Positions 48,752 through 56,835 of a stretch of 64,000 nt of DNA are shown piece after piece. The position numbers and the translations under genes were made by a program. Position 1 is the first letter of the stretch; each line of letters starts with the position of its first letter. Source of the stretch: Sphaerisporangium krabiense. Its GTDB lineage: Bacteria; Actinomycetota; Actinomycetes; Streptosporangiales; Streptosporangiaceae. The notes under the pieces are model-generated. The model was not told the origin of the DNA and did no database searches. It saw only the letters and a list, made by a program, of their open reading frames with translations. The stretch lies in contig NZ_JACHBR010000001.1 of the NCBI RefSeq assembly GCF_014200435.1, positions 4,743,501-4,807,500 on the forward strand, written 5' to 3'.

Positions 48752-50766
48752 GGGCCCGTCCCGGTCACCTCTGGGTCCACGGCGGAACCTCGCGGGACCG
48801 CCGGAGGGTCCTGGACGGGCTCGGGCTGCCCGGATGGCCGGTCCCCGTGCTGGACGCGCACCGGCGGCCGCGCGGGCCGTACGGCTTCGGGGGAGCGCTG
48901 CTCCAGGCCCTGGTGCCCGCGGCCCTCGCCCGCGCGCCCGGCGTCGTGGCGGCGCACGACATCGAGATCCGAGCGGCGGCACCCGATCTGCGCGACCGGG
49001 TGCCCGCCCGCCGTGCCCCGCTCTACACCCGGCTGCCGGACGAGGAGCGCATCCTCGTGCCCGCCCCGCGCCGCACGCTGCGGATCGCGAACGGTATCGC
49101 CGAACTCATCCGGGACTGCGGCGTACGGCTCCGGACGGTCGTGGCGGACAACGTGGACGAGGCCGACGAGACCGATCGCGAACTTCTCCAGACGCTCGCG
49201 CGGCGTTTCGATCCGGACCGTGTGACGATTGTCGCGTGCTCGTATGAAGCGCCGCCGGATTGGTTTATGGGACATGCGATAAAAGCCGATTTATCGGTCG
49301 AGGGGAAATCGGGCGATCTCGCGGGCCGATATGTCGCCTCCGACGGCGCCCTGGACGATCCGCGCGCCCTCGCCGCCTACCACGCGCTGTCCCCGGAGGA
49401 GCGCGCCCGCCTGCACGACGGCCGTGCCGACCTGCTGGCCGCCACCGGCGGGCGGTCCTCCCATCTAGGGGCGATTCCCTACCACCGCGAGCACGGGAGC
49501 GACCCCTCCGGAGCCGGCGTCGAGGCGCTGTGGGCGGCCCTCGACCACTGCCTCGGCGAGGGGTTCCTGGACGCCGCCGCCGATTTCGGGCTGCGCGGGC
49601 TGGCACTGGCCGAACCCGCCACGGGCCGCTGGTGGAACCTCATCCAGGGCGCGGCCACCGCGCTGGCCGGGATCGGCCGCAGGGACGAGGCGCGGGACCT
49701 GTACGAGCGGGCCCGCCGCACGAGCCTGGACCCCGAGGTCCACTCGGCGTCGGCCTACGGCGCCGCGATGCTGGACGCGCGGCACCCCGACCCCGCGCGC
49801 CGCGACATCGGCCGAGCCCAGGGCTGGGTCAACGAGGCCATCGCGATCTCGACGCTGCTGCCCGACCGGACCGTGCGGGCCTTCAAGCTCGGCTTCGACC
49901 TCAACGGCAAGGCCCTGATCGAGATGCGCGCCGGCCGGCCCGACCAGGCGCTGACGCTGGTGGAGTCGGCCATCAAGCTCGCCGAGACGGACCTGCCCCC
50001 CGGCAGGCACCTCGTCCACCGCATGATCCTGCACGCCAACCGCGCGCAGCTCCTCGGCGTGCTGGGGCACCCGGAGGAGGCCCTGGAGGACCTGGACACC
50101 GCGGTGGCCATGGACCCCGACTACCCGGACTACCACCTGGACCGCGGCAACCTGCTGTTCCAGATGGGCCGCACGGACGACGCGCTCGCCGACTACGACG
50201 CCGCGATCCGGCTCAGCCCGCCCCTGCCCGAGGGCCACTACAACCGCGCGCAGGTCCTGCTGGCCGTGGGCGACCTCGGACGCGCCCGCGCCGACCTGGA
50301 CCGTGTGCTGGAGCTCGACCCCGCCTACCTGGACGCCTACATCAACCGGGCGGGCCTGCTGGCCGAGCTCGGACTGGACGAGGCCGCCAGGGCCGATGTC
50401 ACGGCCGGGCTCTCCCTGGCCCCGGGCAACCCGCACCTGCTCTGCGTGCTCGGCCAGCTCGAAACCTCGGCGGAGGACTTCACCCGGGCGCGCGAGGCTT
50501 TCGACGCGGCACTGGCGTCCGCGCCCGCCCTCGTCGCGGCCTGGGCGGGCCGCGCGGGCCTGCGATACGAGACCGGGGACCTCGACGGCGCGGTGGCGGA
50601 CCTGTCCCGCGCGATCGAGCTGGGCGAGGACGCTGCCCTCTATTTCAACCGGGCCGTCGCGCGCAGAGGGCTCGGCAGGGAGGCCGAGGCGCTGGCCGAC
50701 CTGCGCCGCGCCCACGACCTCGACCCGGAGGACCAGGACGTCGTCACGGCCCTGCGCGAGGCCTGA
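48748..50766 (+). CDS. TPR protein with degenerate NTPase-like N-terminal domain
   Basis: 672 residues. Residues 1-200 look like a STAND/AAA-type fold without a P-loop: there is no GxxxxGK[ST], but VVADNVDEAD (131-140) resembles Walker B and VTIVACS (159-165) a sensor strand. From about 270 to the end it has many TPR repeats (EEALEDLDTAVAMDPDYPDYHLDRGNLLFQMGRTDDALADYDAAIRLSP covers one; diagnostic pieces HLDRGNLLFQMGRTDDALADY and ALADLRRAHDLDPEDQD). TPRs bind peptides or proteins. An in-frame TTA codon sits at 49291-49293, in a local low-GC patch (about 49200-49330). The start overlaps a 24-codon peptide ORF. The role is unknown. Confidence 0.8.
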   Translation: MRARPGHLWVHGGTSRDRRRVLDGLGLPGWPVPVLDAHRRPRGPYGFGGALLQALVPAALARAPGVVAAHDIEIRAAAPDLRDRVPARRAPLYTRLPDEERILVPAPRRTLRIANGIAELIRDCGVRLRTVVADNVDEADETDRELLQTLARRFDPDRVTIVACSYEAPPDWFMGHAIKADLSVEGKSGDLAGRYVASDGALDDPRALAAYHALSPEERARLHDGRADLLAATGGRSSHLGAIPYHREHGSDPSGAGVEALWAALDHCLGEGFLDAAADFGLRGLALAEPATGRWWNLIQGAATALAGIGRRDEARDLYERARRTSLDPEVHSASAYGAAMLDARHPDPARRDIGRAQGWVNEAIAISTLLPDRTVRAFKLGFDLNGKALIEMRAGRPDQALTLVESAIKLAETDLPPGRHLVHRMILHANRAQLLGVLGHPEEALEDLDTAVAMDPDYPDYHLDRGNLLFQMGRTDDALADYDAAIRLSPPLPEGHYNRAQVLLAVGDLGRARADLDRVLELDPAYLDAYINRAGLLAELGLDEAARADVTAGLSLAPGNPHLLCVLGQLETSAEDFTRAREAFDAALASAPALVAAWAGRAGLRYETGDLDGAVADLSRAIELGEDAALYFNRAVARRGLGREAEALADLRRAHDLDPEDQDVVTALREA

Positions 50767-50775
50767 ACCGGCCGG

Positions 50776-51243
50776 TCACCCCTGCGGGTCGCACAGCAGG
50801 CGCGTGACCTCCACGAGAGTGGGCGGTTCGAGGGCATCGGGCAGGGCCGCGATCTCGTCCAGGGTGTGCCAGGCGTGACCGAGGAGGGTGTCCCGCTCCT
50901 CGTGGGTCAGCGTGGCCGGGGCGACCCGCGGGGTGCCGGCGAAGCGGGCGAGGTAGAACGGCTCCACCTTGACGTAGTGGACGCCGAGCCAGTGGTAGTC
51001 GCGCTCGACCGGCACCCACATGTCGATCACCGCGTCGCCGGGGAGGCCGGTCTCCTCCGCGAGTTCCCTGCGCGCGGCCTCTAGCGGAGTCTCCCCGGGA
51101 TCGATCCCGCCGCCCGGCGGCTCCCAGAACGTCCGGCCGCTGACGACGTCATGCCAGTGGAGCAGCAGCACCCGTCCCCACCCGTCCACGCACACCACCC
51201 GCGCGGCCGGCCGGTCGCTGATCCCCATTCGCCCCTCGCTCAC
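50776..51243 (-). CDS. NUDIX hydrolase
   Basis: 155 residues. The Nudix box GGIDPGETPLEAARRELAEETGL fits G-x5-E-x7-R-E-U-x-E-E-x-G-U exactly, so the Mg2+-dependent pyrophosphohydrolase site is complete. The substrate could be an (oxidised) nucleotide, NADH or a capped metabolite. GTG 51243 is used as the start, but ATG 51228 (MGISDRP) is equally possible; neither has an ideal Shine-Dalgarno. The gene converges on the TPR gene with a 9-bp gap. Confidence 0.9.
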   Translation of the reverse strand: MSEGRMGISDRPAARVVCVDGWGRVLLLHWHDVVSGRTFWEPPGGGIDPGETPLEAARRELAEETGLPGDAVIDMWVPVERDYHWLGVHYVKVEPFYLARFAGTPRVAPATLTHEERDTLLGHAWHTLDEIAALPDALEPPTLVEVTRLLCDPQG

Positions 51244-51285
51244 CTAGACCGCCCAGCCGCCCTCTCTCTGACGGCCGTCACCACG

Positions 51286-51702
51286 CTACGGCGTGGGTTC
51301 GTCGGAGATGTCGGGCCAGGTGTTGGCGTTGACGATCTCCCAGAAGTCCGAGTCCCGCGCGCCGCGCCGGGTGCGGCGGGGTGTTTCCCGTGCCTCCAGT
51401 TCGGCGGCGATGGCGCGCTGCTCCTCGTAGGCGCCCTTCATCGCGTCGAGCCACTCCACGGGATCCACGCCGGCCCGTCTGGCGGATCTGAGGGCCATGT
51501 CGGCGTACTGCTCCGGGGTGGCGTTGAAGGCCCAGCCGGTGCGTTCGAGCAACTGCTCGTCGGTGAGTTCGCCGCGGCGCCAGGCGATCGCCTCGGCGAG
51601 GTGTTCGGCGACGAAGACGGCGTTGACATAACCGGGGAGCATCGCCGCGAGGGCGACCGCCGCTCTTTTCTCCCCCGGTGACAGAGTGTCCCACTTCAGC
51701 AC
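51286..51702 (-). CDS. Hypothetical protein (138 aa)
   Basis: 138 mostly helical, soluble residues beginning MLKWDTLSPGEKRAAVALAAM. It continues with EHLAEAIAWRRGELTDEQLLERTGWAF and a basic stretch (PRRTRRGARDSDFW). No motif I recognise, no membrane helix. GTG 51702 has GGAGGAG about 6 bp upstream, which supports this start over longer frames. It lies between the small 53-aa gene and the NUDIX gene, all on the minus strand and closely spaced, so the three might be co-expressed. Confidence 0.65.
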   Translation of the reverse strand: MLKWDTLSPGEKRAAVALAAMLPGYVNAVFVAEHLAEAIAWRRGELTDEQLLERTGWAFNATPEQYADMALRSARRAGVDPVEWLDAMKGAYEEQRAIAAELEARETPRRTRRGARDSDFWEIVNANTWPDISDEPTP

Positions 51703-51763
51703 CCGCGGCTCCTCCCTCTCCTCCGGGCGCCACTGTACGTCCCGGCCGCGTCCGCCGCGAAGA

Positions 51764-51925
51764 TCAGTCGCTCCGGACCAGGTCGGCGAGGTCGAGGTGC
51801 CGGGACAACTCGGCCACATCGGTGTAGTAGGCGACGTACTCCCGCCCCCTGCGCACGCGCAGCCAAGGCCGGTTGCCGAGAACCAGGGCCTCGACCTCGA
51901 ATCCTCTGCTGTCGACCCATTTCAC
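51764..51925 (-). CDS. Small hypothetical protein (53 aa), leaderless
   Basis: 53 residues: MKWVDSRGFEVEALVLGNRP at the start and HLDLADLVRSD at the end, with LRVRRGREYVAYYTDVAEL between. The alternating hydrophobic pattern and even codon usage look like a real small beta-rich protein, similar to small transposon-unrelated proteins common in actinomycetes. GTG 51925 is preceded at 7 bp by TAGCCT, a leaderless promoter. No function is known. It lies 61 bp upstream of the 138-aa gene. Confidence 0.6.
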   Translation of the reverse strand: MKWVDSRGFEVEALVLGNRPWLRVRRGREYVAYYTDVAELSRHLDLADLVRSD

Positions 51926-51932
51926 GTCATAG

Positions 51933-51938
51933 AGGCTA
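51933..51938 (-). promoter_or_regulatory. Leaderless promoter -10 (TAGCCT) of the 53-aa gene
   Basis: On the minus strand TAGCCT is followed by 7 bp and GTG 51925; no Shine-Dalgarno is present. Confidence 0.55.
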
Positions 51939-52152
51939 TGAAGCGGTAGGTCAATAGGGCGCCATGGGTGGTGTGGATTTGTCCCTCGGTCCCCTCGGAC
52001 GACGGCGATCCGCCCTCCCGGGGTGTCCGGACGCCGCGCCGCGCTCCGGATACGGGCGGACGAGAGGTGCGTGGCCGCCCGGCCCGGAAGGGGACGCCCG
52101 CGGGGCCGGGGAGCGGTAATCTGCTCACGCGAAGACGAAAGGGTGAGACCCG

Positions 52153-53001
52153 GTGAGCGCGGAGTTCGTACTGACCTTGTCGTGTCCGGACCGGCCGGGC
52201 GTGGTGGCCGCCGTCTCCGGGGTCCTGGCCGCGCACGGCTGCAACATCACCGAGAGCCAGCAGTTCGGCGACCCGTTCGCCGGGCGCTTCTTCATGCGCG
52301 TCCAGTTCACCTCCACCCTCCCCGAGGACGAGCTCCGGGCGGCGTTCGCCGCGCTGGTCCCCGAGCTGGCGATGGAGTTCCGGCTGCACGATCTCGCGGT
52401 GAAGCCCCGCGTGCTCGTGATGGTGAGCAAGCTCGGCCACTGCCTGAACGACCTGCTGTACCGCACGCGCTCGGGGCTGCTGGACATCGAGATCGTCGGC
52501 GTCGTCTCCAACCACCCCGACATGCGCCCGCTCACCCAGTCGTACGGCATCGACTACCACCACCTGCCGATCACGCCCGAGACCAAGCAGCGCCAGGAGG
52601 CCGAGATCCTCACGCTGGTGGAGTACTACCGCGCCGACCTGGTGGTGCTGGCCCGGTACATGCAGGTCCTGTCGGAGGAGCTGTGCGCCAAGCTCACCGG
52701 CAAGGTGATCAACATCCACCACTCGTTCCTGCCGTCGTTCAAGGGCGCCAAGCCCTACCACCAGGCGTACTCGCGCGGGGTCAAGCTGATCGGCGCGACC
52801 GCGCACTACGTGACCGCCGATCTGGACGAGGGGCCGATCATCGAGCAGGAGGTCGCCCGCGTGGACCACACGCACTCGCCCGACGACCTCGCCGCGATGG
52901 GCAGGGACGTCGAGCGGCTGGCGCTCGCCCGGGCCGTCCGCTGGCACGCGGAGCAGCGCGTGGTGCTGGACGGCCACAAGACGATCGTCTTCCAGAGGTA
53001 G
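52153..53001 (+). CDS. purU: Formyltetrahydrofolate deformylase PurU
   Basis: 282 residues. PurU hydrolyses 10-formyl-THF to THF and formate, balancing one-carbon pools. The N-terminal ACT domain (about 1-80) begins FVLTLSCPDRPGVVAAVSGVLA. The catalytic domain resembles GART: VVLARYMQVLS, INIHHSFLPSFKGAKPYHQAY (catalytic His of HHSFLPSFKG) and the Asp in GATAHYVTADLDEGPII. The length is normal. GTG 52153 follows AAAGGGTGAG, and a TAATCT -10-like box lies at 52117-52122, so this gene has a conventional leader. It converges on the oligopeptidase gene with a 6-bp gap. Confidence 0.96.
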   Translation: MSAEFVLTLSCPDRPGVVAAVSGVLAAHGCNITESQQFGDPFAGRFFMRVQFTSTLPEDELRAAFAALVPELAMEFRLHDLAVKPRVLVMVSKLGHCLNDLLYRTRSGLLDIEIVGVVSNHPDMRPLTQSYGIDYHHLPITPETKQRQEAEILTLVEYYRADLVVLARYMQVLSEELCAKLTGKVINIHHSFLPSFKGAKPYHQAYSRGVKLIGATAHYVTADLDEGPIIEQEVARVDHTHSPDDLAAMGRDVERLALARAVRWHAEQRVVLDGHKTIVFQR

Positions 53002-53007
53002 CGCGCC

Positions 53008-55080
53008 TCAGCCGGTGAGCCCGGTGTGCTGGGCCAGGAAGGCGTACTGGTCGGCCATCAGGTCGACCGAGCGGCTGACCGCCCGGGCCCCGTGGCCCAC
53101 CTCGCTCTCGTTGCGCAGCAGGATCGGCGGGCCGTCCGGCGCCTGGGCATGCTGGAGGGCGGCGCACATCTTCCAGGCGTGCAGAGGATGCACCCGGGTG
53201 TCGGAGCCGAAGACCATGAACAGCGTCGCCGGGTAGCGCACGCCCTCGCGGACGTGGTGGTACGGCGAGTAACCCCACAGCCAGGAGAACTCCTGCGGGT
53301 CGTCGACGGTGCCGTACTCGACGTTCCAGGTGGCGCCGAGGCCGAACTTCTCGTACCTGACCATGTCCAGCAGCGGCGCCGAGCACGCCACGGCGGCGTA
53401 CAGCTCGGGGCGCTGGGTGAGGGCCGCGCCGACCAGCAGCCCGCCGTTGGAGCCCCCGGAGATCGCGAGCCGGTCCGGGGTGGTGACCCCGGTGGCGATC
53501 AGGTGCTCGGCCGCGGCGTGCAGGTCGTCGAAGACGTTCTGCTTGTGGGCGAGCATGCCCGCGCGGTGCCACTGCTCGCCCTGCTCGCCGCCGCCGCGCA
53601 GCTGGGCGATGGCGTAGACCCCGCCGGCCTCGACCCAGGCCAGGGTGGCCCCGGAGAAGCCCGGCGTCATGGACAGGCCGAAGCCGCCGTAGCCGTACAG
53701 GATGGTCGGGCGGGGCCCCTCGCCGGGCCGGGACACCACGATCATGTGGACCTCGGTGCCGTCGGCGGAGTGGTACACGACCTGCTCGGTGGTGACCTCG
53801 GGCAGCTCCACGGCGCCGGGGGACGCCGCCCACAGCGTGGTCTCGCCGGTGCGGGCGTCGTAGCGCTGGATGCTCGGGGGAGTGGTGTGGTCGGTGTAGC
53901 CGAACCAGGCCTCGTGACCGCCCTCGGGACGCTCGGTGATGCCGCCGATCGCGCCGAGGCCGGGAGTGGGGACCTCGCCGACCTTCTCGCCGGTGGTCAG
54001 GTCGTGCACGGAGATCTCGCTGATGGCGTGGCGGGTCCAGCCCACCAGCATGACCGGGCGCTCCAGGTCGTCCAGGATCGCGAAGTCGGTGAGCACGGCC
54101 TCGGGGTCCTCGGGGACGAGCTCGCGCCAGCCCTCGTAGGCCGGGGCGTCCGGGGAGGTCACGCACATGCGGCCGCGCGGGGCGTCGCGGTCGGTGAAGA
54201 CGTACAGCAGGCCGTCACGGCCGAACAGCAGCGCCGTCTGCGCGTCCACCCCCTCCTGGACGGTGACGAACCGGGGGGACTCCAGGGGCGAGGCGGCGAG
54301 GTCGGCGACCCAGACGTCGTTGCGCGGCGCGGTGCCCCGCGACGCCGAGACCGTCAGCCACCGGCCGTCCCGGGACACCGAGATGCCGTAGTAGTTGGTC
54401 TTCTCCATGCCCTCGCCGAAGATCATGACGTCCTCGTCGGTGGGCGTGCCGAGGCGGTGCAGGTAGACGCGGCGGTGGTACTGCTCCTCGCCTCCGGGGA
54501 CCTCGCCGGGGTGGAGCCGGCGGACGTAGTAGAACGCCTCGCCGCCCGGCAGCCAGGCGATGGGGGAGTAGCGGCAGCGGTCGATCGGGCCGTCCAGCCG
54601 CTCGCCGGTCGCGATGTCGATGACGTGCAGCCGGGACTCCTCGTCGCCGCCCACCGAGATCTGGTACGCCAGGCGCCGGCCCTCCTTGTCCGGCTGCCAG
54701 GAGTCGATCGTGGTCAGGCCGGAGGAGTCGAACGCCATCGGGTCGAGCAGGACGTGCTCGACCTCGTCGGGGCCGACGGTGTAGAGCACGGCATGCTCCT
54801 GGTCGGGCTCGCGGCGCATGAAGAAGCGGCGGTCGCCGCGCCAGGCCGGTGGGCCGACCGTGCCGGAGCGGACCAGCTCGGCGATGCGCTCGCGAAAGGT
54901 GTCCCGCAGGGGTGACGCGGCCATGGCCTTGGCGAACAGCTCGCCCTGCGCCTCGAGCCACTCCTTGGTCGCGGGATCCTCCGCGCCCTCCAGCCAGCGG
55001 TACGGATCGGGCACGGGCGTGCCGTGATAGTGGTCGACCACGGAGTCACGGCGTGCGTTCGGGTACGGCACTCGCGTCAT
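53008..55080 (-). CDS. Prolyl oligopeptidase family serine peptidase (S9A)
   Basis: 690 residues, the length of S9A prolyl oligopeptidases. The N-terminal [26 protein letters not shown] (typical VVDxYHGxxVxDPYRWLE) and the central seven-bladed propeller (about 70-400) restrict access to the C-terminal alpha/beta hydrolase. The catalytic Ser lies in the motif GGSNGGLL (about 533), Asp in [15 protein letters not shown], and His in NESEVGHGA. There is no signal peptide, so it acts in the cytoplasm on short proline-containing peptides. ATG 55080 is the start. It is monocistronic. Confidence 0.95.
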   Translation of the reverse strand: MTRVPYPNARRDSVVDHYHGTPVPDPYRWLEGAEDPATKEWLEAQGELFAKAMAASPLRDTFRERIAELVRSGTVGPPAWRGDRRFFMRREPDQEHAVLYTVGPDEVEHVLLDPMAFDSSGLTTIDSWQPDKEGRRLAYQISVGGDEESRLHVIDIATGERLDGPIDRCRYSPIAWLPGGEAFYYVRRLHPGEVPGGEEQYHRRVYLHRLGTPTDEDVMIFGEGMEKTNYYGISVSRDGRWLTVSASRGTAPRNDVWVADLAASPLESPRFVTVQEGVDAQTALLFGRDGLLYVFTDRDAPRGRMCVTSPDAPAYEGWRELVPEDPEAVLTDFAILDDLERPVMLVGWTRHAISEISVHDLTTGEKVGEVPTPGLGAIGGITERPEGGHEAWFGYTDHTTPPSIQRYDARTGETTLWAASPGAVELPEVTTEQVVYHSADGTEVHMIVVSRPGEGPRPTILYGYGGFGLSMTPGFSGATLAWVEAGGVYAIAQLRGGGEQGEQWHRAGMLAHKQNVFDDLHAAAEHLIATGVTTPDRLAISGGSNGGLLVGAALTQRPELYAAVACSAPLLDMVRYEKFGLGATWNVEYGTVDDPQEFSWLWGYSPYHHVREGVRYPATLFMVFGSDTRVHPLHAWKMCAALQHAQAPDGPPILLRNESEVGHGARAVSRSVDLMADQYAFLAQHTGLTG

Positions 55081-55447
55081 GTAGTGAGCTTATGGCACCC
55101 CTGTTACCGCTCGTGAGTCACCGTTTTGTCAAGCTCCGCGTCGGCACCGGATCCGGGCGATCGTGTACGAACAACAGTGATCTTTGCCTAATAGGTTTGC
55201 TTAGCCGGGCTAACCGGACATAAAACGGGAGGCGGGGTCTGGACGACACGGCCGTTAATTGGGGTGGCGGGAGGGTCGTCTGAAAGGCCACACTTGCTGA
55301 AGGGCGGTGCCGTGGAACCCATCCGCTGGGCCGTCCGGCGGAGGTCCACGTGACGGAAGCATCCGGGGCCCAAGACGACGGGCCGCAAGTCGGGGTGCGC
55401 TGCGGCGCATCCCTTTCGACGACGTCCATGGCGGGAAGGGCCCGCTG
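55081..55447. other. Divergent intergenic region between oligopeptidase and HNH genes
   Basis: 367 bp. An AT-richer pocket (55170-55265) has a perfect TTAGCC-G-GGCTAA palindrome (55201-55213) and several TAA/TTA-rich -10-like boxes for either direction. A 13-codon GTG frame at 55312 is not convincing. No gene is seen. Confidence 0.55.
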
Positions 55448-55957
55448 ATGCGCCAGGTCCTGCTGCTGAACGCCACCTTCGAGCCGTTGACCACCCTCAA
55501 CCTGCACCGGGCCGTCGTGCTCGTGATCAGGGAGAAGGCCGATGTCGTGCACCGTGACGGGCGGGGCGCCGTGCTCCGCTCCGCCTCGCGCACGGTGGAC
55601 GTGCCATCGGTCATCAGGCTCCGGCGATATGTCCGCATTCCTTACCGCTCGCGCATCCCGCTGACCCGGGCCGCGCTCATGCGCAGGGACGACTACCGGT
55701 GCGCGTACTGCGGTCAGCGCGCGGAGACGATCGACCACGTCCTGCCCCGGTCCAGGGGCGGGCTCCACACGTGGGAGAACTGCGTCGCCTCGTGCATGCA
55801 GTGCAACCACCGCAAGGCGGACCGCCTGCTGGAAGAGATCGGCTGGTCGCTGCGCGTCGCGCCCGTGGTGCCGCGAGGCGTCCACTGGCGGCTCATCGGG
55901 GCGCAGTTCGACGGCGACCCCCAGTGGGCGCCCTATCTCGCCGAGACGGCCGCCTGA
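55448..55957 (+). CDS. HNH endonuclease family protein
   Basis: 169 residues. The N-terminal ~75 are the usual extension of the actinobacterial 'LLLNATFEPL' HNH proteins: VLLLNATFEPLTTLNLHRAVVL is present. The HNH domain (about 84-135) has CAYCGQRAETIDHVLPRSRGG and ENCVASCMQCNHRKADRLLEE, with paired CxxC for structural zinc and the H-N-H catalytic residues in DHV, N and NHRK. Relatives are widespread and solitary, and their biological role is unknown; a nicking nuclease activity is likely. ATG 55448 has GGGAAGGG upstream. Confidence 0.9.
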   Translation: MRQVLLLNATFEPLTTLNLHRAVVLVIREKADVVHRDGRGAVLRSASRTVDVPSVIRLRRYVRIPYRSRIPLTRAALMRRDDYRCAYCGQRAETIDHVLPRSRGGLHTWENCVASCMQCNHRKADRLLEEIGWSLRVAPVVPRGVHWRLIGAQFDGDPQWAPYLAETAA

Positions 55958-56008
55958 GGAGCGTGACGGGCGGCCCCGGCCCGGTGCCGTGGGCCGCCCG
56001 GTTCGTCG

Positions 56009-56014
56009 TACCCT
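56009..56014 (+). promoter_or_regulatory. Leaderless promoter -10 (TACCCT) of the FmdB-like gene
   Basis: TACCCT ends 6 bp before ATG 56021 and no Shine-Dalgarno is present at the normal spacing. Confidence 0.55.
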
Positions 56015-56020
56015 GAGGAC

Positions 56021-56224
56021 ATGCCGCGTTATGACTACCGCTGCCGCGCCTGCGGATCGACCTTCGAGCTCTCGCGCCCCATGTCCGCCGCGGGCGACGC
56101 CGCCGTCTGCCCGCAGGGCCACGACGACACGGTCAAACTGCTGTCGACGGTCGCCGTCACGGGCGGCGCGCAGGCCCCCCGGTCCGCCGGGGGAGGCTGC
56201 TGCGGCGGCGGGTGCTGCGGCTGA
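56021..56224 (+). CDS. FmdB-family zinc ribbon protein
   Basis: 67 residues. The N-terminal PRYDYRCRACGSTFE matches FmdB putative regulatory proteins, with the first CxxC pair at 8/11. The second metal half is CPQGH, where the usual CPxCG has lost its second Cys to His, so Zn may be held by three Cys and one His. The C-terminus is a Gly/Cys-rich tail (GGCCGGGCCG type). Function unknown; an RNA- or protein-binding zinc ribbon is assumed. Leaderless start. It converges on the WYL gene. Confidence 0.85.
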   Translation: MPRYDYRCRACGSTFELSRPMSAAGDAAVCPQGHDDTVKLLSTVAVTGGAQAPRSAGGGCCGGGCCG

Positions 56225-56242
56225 CGCGCGCCCGCCGCCCGG

Positions 56243-56719
56243 TCACGCTGCCCTTCTCCGCTGGAAGGGCAGGTAGCGCTCGGCGCGGTGCGCCCGCGCG
56301 GGGACCAGCGTCGGCTCCACCGCCACGATGCGGTCGAACCGGAACGCCCTGATGCCGGCCGCCGTGCGGCACCAGCCCACCAGGTACCAGTGGTCCCGGT
56401 GCACCAGGCAGGTGACGGGCTCGACGTCGCGCGAGCTCACCCGCCCGGAGGCGTCGCGGTAGTGCAGGCGCACCACCTGACGGCCGGTCACGGCGCCCGC
56501 GATCGTGCGGGCGCGCCGGGCGACGTCCGGGGGCAGGGGAGTGGTCAGGGTGTCGAGCGTCTCGGCCACGACCTCGTCGTCGAGGGCCAGCTGTTCGAAA
56601 ACCGAGCGCAGGCCCCGGCGGGCGGTCACCGCCTGGGGACCCTCGCCCAGATGGGCCAGAGACAGGGCGAGAGCGGCGATTTCGGCGGTCGTCAAAGGGG
56701 GCGTGGTGACGTTTGCCAT
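56243..56719 (-). CDS. WYL-domain protein lacking an HTH domain
   Basis: 158 residues. The C-terminal ~80 form a WYL domain: VVRLHYRDASGRVSSRDVEPVTCLVHRDHWYLVGWC, here cited as VEPVTCLVHRDHWYLVGWCR, with the WYLVGW core. The first ~75 residues are helical and correspond to the middle of YafY-like regulators. The usual N-terminal winged helix is absent, so the protein is about half the normal length (about 320). It may bind a ligand or nucleic acid without repressing by itself. ATG 56719 follows TAGTCT at leaderless distance, so the short form looks genuine and not a broken gene. Confidence 0.82.
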   Translation of the reverse strand: MANVTTPPLTTAEIAALALSLAHLGEGPQAVTARRGLRSVFEQLALDDEVVAETLDTLTTPLPPDVARRARTIAGAVTGRQVVRLHYRDASGRVSSRDVEPVTCLVHRDHWYLVGWCRTAAGIRAFRFDRIVAVEPTLVPARAHRAERYLPFQRRRAA

Positions 56720-56725
56720 GCCTCA

Positions 56726-56731
56726 AGACTA
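56726..56731 (-). promoter_or_regulatory. Leaderless promoter -10 (TAGTCT) of the WYL gene
   Basis: On the minus strand TAGTCT is followed by 6 bp and ATG 56719. This supports the short WYL protein as a complete gene. Confidence 0.6.
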
Positions 56732-56835
56732 CCGCCGCACACCGACATTTTTCGAACACCAGATCGCCGTACGGGCATCCCGGGGGCGACTCTTCCCGAC
56801 CCCCGGGTGACGTCCGTCTAACCCCCGCGACGTGG

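Noticed and set aside
55201-55213. TTAGCC-G-GGCTAA palindrome as an IdeR/DmdR iron box
   Set aside because: The arms do not fit the TTAGGTTAGSCTAACCTAA consensus; no iron gene is adjacent.
55312-55353. 13-codon GTG mini-ORF before the HNH gene
   Set aside because: Too short, no conserved motif, and not coupled to the downstream start.
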